In this document: one piece after another, positions 35,607 to 46,500 of the stretch
Position numbering within the stretch: position 1 is the stretch's first letter
Layout of the letters: the number at the start of each line of letters is the position of its first letter
Source of the DNA: Aulostomus chinensis
Taxonomy: Eukaryota > Chordata > Actinopteri > Syngnathiformes > Aulostomidae
Assembly: GCA_037954235.1 (NCBI GenBank)
Contig: JBBMOA010000012.1
Span: 12,291,644-12,355,643 of the forward strand
DNA length: 64,000 bases
Direction of reading: 5' to 3'
The notes under the pieces: model-generated
What the model was told of the DNA's origin: nothing
The model's input: only the letters and a program-made list of their open reading frames with translations
Databases searched by the model: none
Program-made: the position numbers and the translations under genes

Positions 35607-35707
35607 GATTCCCAGAACTCAGCTGGTCTCTCAGACAGATCGGGATCAGGGTCTTGGCTCATCCAGCAGTGAATCTCCTCCTCCTCATATCTTGCAAAGT
35701 CGGCCAT
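35607..35707 (-). CDS. Candidate first coding exon of an unidentified gene
   Basis: On the minus strand an ATG in reasonable context (AATCATGGCC) opens MADFARYEEEEIHCWM, continues through SQDPDPDLSERPAEFWES and ends at a plausible donor, GTAAAA. Just upstream lies GGGCGGGGC (about 35,773-35,781), a GC box. The peptide is very acidic and does not look like repeat-derived noise, but I cannot place it in a family. No second exon was identified to the left. It could be an orphan or pseudogene exon, or chance. Confidence 0.35.
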
Positions 35708-36600
35708 GATTTGAAGCAGCAGTCGCTCTTCTAGCCGCCAACAAACATTTGGGTTTTGTCAACCTGAGGAAGGGCGGGGCTTTTGAGGTGCAGCTGCCAA
35801 GGTGAGGAGGAAGCAGTAACGTAGCTGAAGATCTTTAAATGTAATTAACTTCAAAAGAAAAAAAAACTATGCTACAAACCAAAGTGAGTGACAAAGATAA
35901 GTGAACGTAATAGGGAGCACATCAGACAATCCAACAATGACGAGACTGAGAACCAAACTGGAATACAAGCTCAGCTTATCACGTGACAAGAAACCGGTGT
36001 GAGAACAGGAGGGCAGGGAAAGATCTGATAGGATAAATAACACCGGGAACGAGGCTGTGACTGACGAGGACTGAGACACTGACAACAGGCAGGTGAGCTT
36101 TTTAAAAAAAAGGCCAGTAACAAACACGGACGGAAAGCAAGACACAGGAGGGGAGTGAGTTCAAAATAAAACCAGTAACTGACTAAAACAGGGTTCAGAC
36201 AAACAGAATCGGAACAAACAAGGGTGAATATTAAACAAGATCACAACCCAGATCTCCAAGATACAAAGTGAAAGGACAGAACCAAGTACCTCAGGAAAGT
36301 ACCTTGGAGATGTAACTGACTTTAAAGTAAAAACATATCATACTTTTAAACTTTTTATTTCCACTGTGAATTTTAAACACAACTCTATTTCTATCAAAGC
36401 AGGCAGAGCCCCCACTATTAGCATTCATTGCAGCTTAGCTAACTAGCGGTCAACTGTCCGGTGGGGGCCTGGAGACTCATACGTATACATACCAGAGAGG
36501 ATAGGATATACAGCTGCTACGCAGCATACTTCCCTAAAAATGTAGGTTTGTTTAAACCACTAATTTCATTTTAATGCTTTGCTTTGTGACCAACACTGAA
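35708..36600. other. Intergenic, nothing recognised beyond a GC box
   Basis: Apart from the GC box near 35,775, which could belong to the candidate exon to its left, no gene or repeat is recognised. Confidence 0.45.
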
Positions 36601-36920
36601 GAAGTGGTCAGCACTGTCGCCTCACAGCAAGAAGGTTCTGGGTTCGAGCCCCGGTAGGGGGTTTTTCTGGGTGAGTCTGCATGTTCTACTTGTGCCTGCG
36701 TGGGTTCTCTCTGGTACTCCAGCTTCCTCCAACAGTCCAAAGACATCAAGAGGGGACGAGGCTGATTGATACTCTAAATTGACCGTAGGTGTGACTGTGA
36801 GTGTGAATGGTTGTCTGTCTCTATGTGTTGGTCCTGTGATGGACTGGTGACCTGTCCAGGGTGAACCCCGCCTCTCGCCTGAAGGCTGCTGGGATAGGCT
36901 CCACCCCCCGTGACCCTTAA
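36601..36920 (+). mobile_element. tRNA-derived SINE (Mermaid/DANA-like), plus-strand copy
   Basis: Plus orientation. The head is slightly truncated (GTGGTCAGCACTGTCGCC), with a B box GGTTCGAGCCC, the CATCAAGAGGGGACGAGGC variant shared with the other young copies, and the GGGATAGGCTCCACC block near the end. The tail is short and no target-site duplication was found. Confidence 0.82.
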
Positions 36921-37061
36921 ATGCTCATAACATTATAAACCCTTCCAATAGGATTCCAAAAAAATTTTCAGAAAGAACTTTACAGTGAACATGACGGCTA
37001 AATATACAGTTTATCTCAGATAAACAAAATACACACAAACAGTTTCAAGACGAGTAGAAGA

Positions 37062-37067
37062 TTTATT
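37062..37067 (-). terminator. mao: Candidate distal poly(A) signal for mao
   Basis: AATAAA on the minus strand is followed within about 25 bp by a GT-rich downstream element (TGTTTGTGTGTATTTTG), a canonical cleavage context. Use by mao would give a 3'UTR of about 3.4 kb. Another AATAAA on the minus strand, at 39,110-39,115, also has a TGTGTTG downstream and would give a 3'UTR of about 1.3 kb. I cannot tell which is used. Confidence 0.45.
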
Positions 37068-37364
37068 TCACATTTTTTTTCTTTCTAAATATCACCATCT
37101 TCATTTGAGGGAATGAGGACATCAAAGAGTGGCTCACAGGATTAATTAAGAAGGCTCATATGCACAGAAGGACAAGACGAACGGAACAGTCTCATGTCTC
37201 CAGAAAACAGTCAGTGAGGATCATATCAGGAATACGTGAACAGTACAGCATGGCTGCTGATGAGTTGTCGCTTGTAGTCTGGAAGGTTTTGTTCTCTGGA
37301 GTCAGAGAAAATGACAACCTTTAACAAACATTGTCCGATGTTTCCATGTGTTGGGACGGAATTT

Positions 37365-37406
37365 GGTGTGTGTGGTGGTGGTGGTGGTGGTGGGGGGGGG
37401 GGGGGT
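37365..37406. repeat. (GGT)n plus G run
   Basis: A GGTGGT array followed by about 13 consecutive G, inside the possible mao 3'UTR or flank. Confidence 0.85.
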
Positions 37407-37867
37407 GAAATGAAGCAGCTACAGAGGGTACCTAAAGGCGACACAAAGAGAGATGTAGTGTGTAGTGATCACAAAAAAACATAACACAAATTTGGCTTCA
37501 CTGGTGATGAGAAACCCAACAGTCTGAGCGGATTATGTCCTTCTTCTCACCTCTGCACACAGACACTGGTTCATGATGCTACAAAGCAATGAGCTGGTCA
37601 ATCTGACCTCTCACCTCCAGTGTAAGTGGGGTGGGGGGTGGGGGGGAACGGGCAGAGTGTAAGAGTCACACAGGCACTTGAGAGAAATGACGAAAAACAC
37701 CACAACTTCCATTAAGGCACGACAGATACTTCACTTACAACACCACACACCAGTCTTCAGGACAAGAACAGCATGATTCTCTCCGTGGGTGTTCAGAGTT
37801 GCGTGCGCGCACACAAAACAAACCAACACACACATTTCGGCATCCCTAAAAAAAAAGAAAAAAAAAA

Positions 37868-37902
37868 GACAACAACAACAACAACAACAACAAAACAACA
37901 TA
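37868..37902. repeat. (CAA)n microsatellite
   Basis: About 8 CAA units preceded by an A-rich block. Confidence 0.85.
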
Positions 37903-39266
37903 ACAAAACAAAAATGGACGAACAAAACAACAGCTTTAAAGTCAGTCAGGCATCACCCACCGGATGAGACTAATCCTGAAATCATCTTTTACAATGATTG
38001 TTTCATGAAAAACACTCCCTGGACAAATGATTACCGACATCAAAGTGCTTGCAAGATGCTGAACAGTTAACATCCAGAGCTCTGGTTTTTCTTTTTTCTC
38101 CAATCGTGACTTTTTGTTTCTCCAAATGTCAGTGGCTTCTCTGAGTTTATCCTATCATTAATTTATCTGTGGTCTAAAATCTGCTTCAAAAGGAGGAAAT
38201 CTCTTCTCTCAAAAACATAAACAGATTACACTTTGTTTTTAAGTTTCTCTAAGGTAAAACAATAAAGCTTCTGTTAAGAATGTGTAAAATGCACTGTACT
38301 TAGGTGAACTGCTATATAAATGTGGTTAGCAGTTCCAAAATGGCTTCCAATAGTTTTGCACAAAAAAGTGTGTACAGAATGGTTAATTAATCGTGAATGA
38401 GGAGTACAAAATATGTGTAGCCTATGATAGAAGTCTGATTATCATAAAACTGCAATAAACCGTCGTGTAGTGAGATCAAAATACATTCCAACGCTTGCAT
38501 TACATTTACAAAAACCTCATTGAGCAGCTACATCACCCCTAAACAGAGGTTTGAACTTAAAGGATAAGCCTGGCTCTTTACTGTCATCAAATCCCACAGA
38601 AACCCGCGTGTATGTGTTGGACTCTTTACAACTGCTGTTGGAGTTCAGGACTGACTCCAGTAAACTGCTGAGCCTCCTTGGCAGGGATGAGTTTTCAGGT
38701 TGTAAATTCGCTGAAAAGTGTGTGTGTGTTTTTTTTATAACATAAACGAATTATGAAATACACTGAAGTTATGTTCAATCTCGCTCTTGGCGCTAGTGCT
38801 TGTACACACTGATGTTTGGAAAACCGCTGGTGCTGCAGCTTGATTTGCTGACTTGATAGGGGCACCATTTGAGACGTTCACGCCATCAGCTCGGCTGACG
38901 TTGCCAAGGAAACCAGCCGGCTCTGTACAGCAAATTCAGTCCCGTAGATGAGTGGGTCTCACCTTGAGGAAACTGTCAACATAGAATTTCTGATCTTGTG
39001 CTAGTGTTTCCCCTGATGTAGAAGCAGCGTAGCATCATTGCTACACAGCATTCATCGGCCCACTTGTCAACACAGCGGAACTCAAATACGACATGGAGTA
39101 CAGTAACTTTTTATTTCTTTACACTGAACACACTGAACTTCATTACTGATGAATAGGACAGCGAGTTGAATGTAAGATGAGGAATATTTTCTTCCAGCAC
39201 TGCCACCTGCTGGTCATTTTGGTTCACCCTTATAGTGTTGAGTTATGTCACAATGACATAAAGACT

Positions 39267-39385
39267 ATACATACACACAAATATATCTATATATCTATAT
39301 CTATATATATACATACATATATATCTCTATCTCTATCGATCTATCTATATATATAGATATATAGATATCTGTATCTCTATCTATC

Positions 39386-39415
<30 letters not shown>
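39267..39415. repeat. (TATC)n / (TA)n / (CA)n compound microsatellite
   Basis: Mixed ATCT, ATAT and AGAT words with local inverted symmetry (TATCTATAT against ATATAGATA), ending in a CA block at 39,388-39,415. It lies downstream of the mao stop codon. Confidence 0.85.
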
Positions 39416-39416
<1 letters not shown>

Positions 39417-39496
39417 GGGGGATTTGTTGACAGTAAGGAATCTACACAACTTCAGCAGGCTTCATTTAAGCTCCTCTGTGTGCACGTGCATACCTG

Positions 39497-39705
39497 TGAG
39501 TGTGTGTGTGAATGTGTGTGTGTGTGTGTGTGTGTGTGATGCTTGATGGCACAACTCAGTCAATTACAGCTGCTTCACCAGAATTAATCAGCACCTAAAA
39601 TCAGAGGTAATCAGACACAGTGGACACACACGTTTAACACACAGTGATACACACACACACACACACTCACCCTCACCTACAAATGCACGCTCAACAAAGC
39701 ATGTA

Positions 39706-39760
<55 letters not shown>

Positions 39761-39808
39761 GCTATTACACACACACACATATAACACACACACACACACA
39801 CACACACT
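39497..39808. repeat. Cluster of (GT)n and (CA)n arrays
   Basis: GT at 39,497-39,538, then CA blocks at about 39,648-39,667, 39,707-39,758 and 39,768-39,807. GT and CA blocks face each other on one strand, so a transcript could fold GU/AC arms. Confidence 0.88.
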
Positions 39809-40424
39809 TAAGAATGATGAGTTAATAAACTCACACGTAATCAAGAACGTGAACATCATTGGCAATGTACGGAGTATTACCGGTGATAAACACACTCACC
39901 GACCACCTCGTTAGCTACATTAGTACAGTTCAATGTAATCCAATGTTTAAATGTTTTGATTGACACTGACAGGGATTCATTGGGGGAGTGGTGTTATATT
40001 GCACAGGATTTTATGATCGTGTTTCTAATATTTTGGCCACCCGCTTACATAGCCGAGGGTTGCAGGATAGTGGACACACATCCAATACAACACCAGCATC
40101 CAATCAACATCACCGATTACCTTCCTGAGTGTCAACCAAACGGATCTTTCCTCCAAACCATTCACTTTAAGTGTTGTTTTTCAAACTGCAGTTCATTTCT
40201 CTTAAACCCCAACTATCAACCTTAATAAACCTGTCTCCTTTGTGATGGTGCGTTACTGCTTTGATTGACAGTCAACTGTCTTTCACAGCAATCAGCTTCC
40301 TATACGCTATATAGTTCACTACTTCGTAGGTTAGGCCAGAAAGTAGTGCTCTATAAGTGTGGCAGCGTCTACTGAATTGTGGCCCCTTAAGACACAGAGG
40401 AGAGAGGTGAAAGGTGTGGGTGGC

Positions 40425-40580
40425 TTAACTCCGGGGGAGGAGACCCTTCTTGTAGGCCAACAGGCCGGCCGCAGTGGCGACAGACAGGACAGCAGAGATT
40501 CTGGTGAACTTGATGAGCCCACCCACTGATGGCAGATTTCTCTCCCAGAACGTGGTGACAAATGGGAGTGCTGGAACTTC
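40425..40580 (-). CDS. mao: mao exon 15 with stop codon
   Basis: 156 bp, EVPALPFVTTFWERNLPS, then a hydrophobic helix from about FTRISAVLSV to TAAGLLAY, then KKGLLPRS and TAA. This is the C-terminal tail anchor of the outer mitochondrial membrane. Confidence 0.95.
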   Translation of the reverse strand, partial: EVPALPFVTTFWERNLPSVGGLIKFTRISAVLSVATAAGLLAYKKGLLPRS

Positions 40581-43500
40581 CTGTCACAGGCACCGAAAGA
40601 GGAGGAGGATTTTAAGTTACATTTAAGGGAACATGTCAGTTTCTTGGTAAACAGATTATTTGCTGCCATGTCCAGGGCAAGAAGCTGAGACCCACCAGGC
40701 TAGTTAGCGAGAGCATTCTTGTGTTAAAAATCATCAAATGCAGTTTTCTGAGTCAGAGAAGTCGATCAGAGACATTGCTGATATACCTGAGGATTGTGGG
40801 TAATGGAGTATTCCTCCATGGAATTGTGCATAAACACATTTTGGCTGATAATCAACTCCTCTATGAAGAATATGAATGAGATTTTCACTTCTGGACAAAC
40901 CAAGATGTATTTAACAACTTGTAACTGAGCTATGCTAACTTCATCCACTGCCATTCATTCCTCATGTCTGGCTCTGGAGACCACAGCAAGTAAGCCCCCC
41001 CCCCCTAAAAAAAAACAAAAACAAAAACAAAACAAAAAACAAAAACAAAAAAAACTGGCATGAAGTTCCATTTGGTGCAGAAATATTCACAGAGCTTCTG
41101 CTCACCTCACACGCCGGCTCCAACTGCCAGATCTGACTCCGGTCAATTTTACCCATCGCACACATGATCTGCAACACATCACAATCTCTACTCAGTCATG
41201 AGGAAACATTGAGTTTTAAACATGACTGTGGGGATGGAGGAAGATGCGGTAAATTACGTCGCACTACATCAAGCTTTCTGTTTGACATGAAAGTGATACT
41301 TCAACCAGGAAGTGTATTTTGCCTTCCACTTACTTAGAAATAGACGCCTTGAGCTCACGAAGATGTGTGACTTCTTCATGACTCCAGAAGGTATAAAGAG
41401 CCAGTCATGTATATTAAGCTTGGAGCTAATGTCGTAACTTTACCACCAACCACAGCAAAACTGTTCAGAAACCTCTGTTTATAAACTCTCGAGGCATAAC
41501 GCAGCGTAACCCAGCTTCTTTATCCAGCCGTACGCTCAGTAATTCACAAACAACCACAACCTTGCTATGAGCTTCAAGCTAAATATACGTGCCTATTTTT
41601 CTACATGTCACAAAAATATGCGGTGAAAAATGTCTTTGTGGGCTTGACACACTTCTGTGTGGGCTTGAAAATACACATTTTGGTTGAAGATTTAAAACCC
41701 ACACAGGAAGCAGGAAAAAAAAGAGTTGGGAAATGTCAGCAAGGACTCAAAAAAGCGTGAACTAGACCGATGATGGCACACCCCTAATTGAGTGGCATGT
41801 CAACACCATTAGCTGCAGCCCCTCAGTGCTCCTGCTGCTTGAACCAGCACACGGACATCTTCTCTGTTTTGCAGAATAACATGTTCTTCTCTCTTGATGT
41901 GAGAGCAGTGTTGTGGGTTTGCGCTGACCTCTCTGGCTGCCCTCTCCCCTGCCTGCACGGCCCCCTCCATGTATCCACTCCATTCTGTAGCCGTCTCTGT
42001 GCCTGCAAAGTACAACCTTCCCACTGGCTCCCTCAGCACCCTGGAGAGACAGAGGACAGGACTAGTTACAGTTTTTATTTTAAAAATTGCAGTGCCCTGT
42101 TTTTTTGTGTGTGAATGAATATTTAACCCAAGGAATAATTTCTCCTGAGCAAACATTTGTCCGAATAAATGCTGTGATGGATCAACTGACATTTTTGCAG
42201 CCAAATGCAGTTTCAGAAGTTTCTGTTCTGTTTAAGAAGAAACAAATTTATGCAAAGAACATTTTGTGAATGAGGCCTATTGAGTAAGGCCGGCATGGCT
42301 CAGAGGTAGAGTGACCGTCTAGCAATCGAAGGGTTGCTGGTTCGATCCTCACTTCCCACGGTGACCATGTCCAAGTATCCTTGAGCAAGATACTGAACCC
42401 CTAATTGCTCCTGATAGCCCTGCTATGGACTGGTGACCCGTCCAGGGTGAACCCCACCTCTCACTCAATGTCAGCTGGGATAGGCTCCAGCCCCCCCCCC
42501 CCCGCAACCTTTAATGGATAAAAGGTATAGAAAATAGATGGAAGGCCTATTAAGCGTGTAACTTACCTGGCGTACTGTGTGAGGATACCTGGGGGGAAAT
42601 AGGCTGTGTAGCAGCCCCCCGAGTACTCCTCTTCACACCAGTTCTTCTCCTCATAGTGTACCGGCTGACAGACACAAGAAGACAAATGAGTGTTCATGTG
42701 CTTTCACTGAATGTATGTGTGTGTGTGTGTGGGGGGGGTGGGGTGAGGGTGTGTGCACAAACTGACATGCAGAGCCTCCTCAGAGCCCAACACTCTGGAG
42801 TAGATCTCACAGATCCTCTTCAACCTAGAAAACAAGCAGACACCGGTTGGACGAAAGCTAGAGCAGCGGACAAGTGTGAGAGTGCATGGGTGTCACGTGA
42901 CCCTACCTCTCCTCTCTGGTCAGCACCGACAGCTTTCTGCACTTACGGGCCAGAATGAATCTGGAGGAGAGAAAAAGATAAAAGAGGCATTAAGCACATA
43001 TATCCAGTAACATCACTGCTACTTGGTTTAGGTTGAGCTCTTCAGTCTTTAGCCGTCTCAGTTAGTCAGATACAGTATATTAAAAATAATTTCCAGTTCC
43101 ATCCATTGTCTTCCGCTTATTACTATTAAGGGTTGCGGGGGGGCTGGAGCCTATCCCAGCGTCAACAGCCGAGAGGCAGGGTTCACCCTGGATGGGTCAC
43201 CAGTCCATCACAGGGCCAACACATAGAGACAGACAACCATTCACACTCACAGTCACACCTACGGTCAATTTAGAGAATCAATCAGCCTCGTCCCCTCTTG
43301 ATGTCTTTGGACTGTGGGAGGACGCTGGAGTACCAGAGAGAACCCACACAGGAACAGGGAGAACATGCAGACTCCACACAGAAAGATCCCCCGCCCGAGC
43401 CGGGACTCGAATCCGGAACCTTCTTGCATTGAGGCGACTTTTGTAATTGTATGATTTCACTTCATTTCATGTTTATATATCTAAATGTATCATTTTAATT

Positions 43501-46500
43501 TAGAGCTGGCTCGTGTTCAGTATTCACCCCATGATGGCTGGAACGGTCCCATCAGGCTTTGTGTCATCCAGCGTCAGTCCAATGGGAGCCCCCTCCTCCT
43601 CGATCACCATACTGCCGCAGTAACCTGGGGACACACAACAGGAAACACGAACATAAATGTGATAAAAACTCCTCTTTGGCAGCAACATCGTCCTACTTGC
43701 TATGTACCCTTTCTCCTCCAGAAGTTGTCTTTGTAGTACACCATGCACTTGATAACGGAGCCCATGGGGACGCGGTGGATCAGCTGGTTCCTCAGCGGGG
43801 GCAGCTCGGGGTTAAAGTGGATCTTCAGATTCAGACCAGGAGGCGTGGCCACGATCACGTACTTGGCCTAAGACCGACAGCACAGAGGAAATCCAGCTGA
43901 GGTGAGCGTCGGCAGCAGATCACAAAGCAACCAGGAGATGGCAGCATAGAGCAACCTTTCTACCTGATTTGTAGATGGAGGAATTCTATCCAAAACATTT
44001 CTTATACAAATGTCACATTGTACAAATAGAATATAATAATTGCTGTCGGAACAATTTGCACGTGAGTCTAGAAGGACAGTCTCACCGTGTAGGTCTGTTT
44101 GTCCACTGTCTCCACCAGCACCATATCTCCAGTCTGGTCGATCCTGTAGACTGGCGACTGCAGCTTGACGCAGTCGCCAAGTTCTCTGGCCATGCACTCA
44201 CTGATCTGACTGGAGCCGCCTACGAACTTCCTCTCCTGCACAGGATGGAGCGAGAGCAGGGGTCTGTCACTGAGGAGGGTAAACCAACAAGAGCTCTGGC
44301 TGAACCTCTGAGGCCTCCGGACCAGCGAGGCCTCATCTTTCTGCTCCACTTCCAGAGCGCTCTTGATTTATGGTGGATAAAATAGTTTCTAGTCTGTCTG
44401 ATGAGGCTCAGACTCAAACTCCCCAAGCTAATAAAACTTAGATTTATGAGAAAGCAGCTCTTAAATATTAGCAATCCTCCATCCAATCTCTTTCCTTCTC
44501 TAGAAAATTTACCATATTGAATTTCGAGGGAACGACGAGGCCAGCAGCTGCTGAATGATGGAGAGGACCGAGGGGGTGGAGAGAGATTATACGCTGCCAA
44601 AGCTCGGATACACACAATTAAATAGACAGCAACCTTTTCCATATGGTTAGTGTCAACTCCACTCTGTTCTCCCAGATCACAAACACATTGTGTGCATTCC
44701 ACTGTGACATTTAGATGCATTTGTCTGACAGTCGTAGAAAAAATGCGAGGAAAAATGAAATTTTTACTGGCAAAGACACAAGTCAGAACTCCTTTCCTCT
44801 TTCCGTAGGAGTGGAATAGTGTGATGAATTTTAAAAGATAAACACAGAGAGGTCCATCAGCGAGGCGGCCTGGACCAACATCAGTAGCGTGCCTGACCAC
44901 GCTGAACTACGTACGTCACCAGCAAGGGTTTGATGACAGACAACCGTGAATTTAAAGGCAGAAATTACAAATCTCCTCCATCACATCACAATGCCTGATG
45001 AAACATTTGTAGTCCAAAGTAAAGATGCAGTCTCAAATTTACCCTCCACCTCCCAGGGACAGGAGGGGACCACCCACACACGCATCAGGGTCCTGTCACA
45101 GAAGAAGGTGGAGCGTATGGACTGAGGCAACTAGATTTATTTATATAAGTGAAGGCGAGAGAAAATTCTGCTGCCTCAAGCTGTGTGCTCCAGTTCTACT
45201 TTTGGTGTAGTTTCCTGAAGTTTTTCACCACCTGAGTCTTGAGCTCATGAACCTAAAACAGTGAAGTCATGTCATGATGCTGCTGAGCCTCCTGGCTCAA
45301 ATAGCCTCACCAGGGTTGCATGTAAAAGTCAACGTAAACTTTATAAATCCAGTTTTTCAAGACGGATTTGTTCATCTTTTACAAAAGCTGAGGGCCCCTG
45401 TGACAAAGACATTTGAATGCAACATTCTGTCAAGAACTCAGGGTTTGAAATGATATTTTTCAACAGTTTAGTATTATTTTCTAAGCGTGTGCACATTAAG
45501 GGCTCAATTTCTGATCATTGAAAAAAAAAATCTGCCTGGATGGTTTTGGTGGAACACTGAAGATGCGGTGGAGCAATTTTGGTGATCAAAATTTGATAAA
45601 TTCAAGTTGAAGGTTTGCAACGCAATAGAAATTTCAGAGTTTTAGGTGGTAAGCCAACAACTCCATTTGAGAGTGGACTGCTTTCGTTTGTGATGTTTGC
45701 ATGAAGAGGGCAGAGGAATTTTTAAACAAATCTTTCAACACACCCACACCCGCACCCAAACCCACACCCACACCCACACCCACACACACACACACACACA
45801 CATGCCTGATGCACACACACAAAGACCTATGCATTCACCCATAAACACATGCATATTTGACATGGGAGGGGCATCACAATTTGCCAAAACTGCATCTGTT
45901 GGCTACAGCAGCAGCAGAATGTTTTCCTTCCCAGAAACAGCATCTGTCAGGCTAGTAATCATGCCGGGCTGATGGGTATCGGAGTTCAATGAGGCAGGGA
46001 TCTTCAACTGTGTTCTAACCAGCCTCTCCCGACCCCCAGGGAGCTTTTTGCAGAGATTTTCTAGATGCACAAACACGACACTGGTGCATTCTGCTAGTGT
46101 GTCACGGGCGTGCTGATGGAGGGAGAGACAGACCTACCTGTCCTCCGTTGGTGGTGGAGAAGATCCTCATGGTTCCTCCACACTGTTTAACATACCAGAG
46201 GAACCAGAGAGCTGACACCTCGTGGGGTTCAGAGGTCACGTTCACGTTGACGAACAGCGTGGCGAAGCGACGGACCGTGCTTGGAGACAAGGATTATTAG
46301 AAGAGTTAAAACACCGTTTTCCAAATGCAACACAACAAATCTAAATAAATGTGTGTTTGGATCCAATTTAGAGATGCTCAACCTGGTCCAGCAGATTTTC
46401 TCAATGAGCTGTTGCATGGTCATCTTGTCCCACTCCTCGGCGTGGGGGGCTCTCCACGGAGCCTCCCTGGGGATCTGAAACGCAGCACAGTGAAGAAACA

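Noticed and set aside
42282..42365. tRNA-like sequence with A and B boxes
   Set aside because: It is the head of a SINE with a body and target-site duplication, not a functional tRNA gene.
44220..44900. 227-codon open frame on the minus strand
   Set aside because: It lies mostly in mao intron 7 and overlaps the first bases of exon 7 in the wrong frame. No domain is visible; a chance frame.
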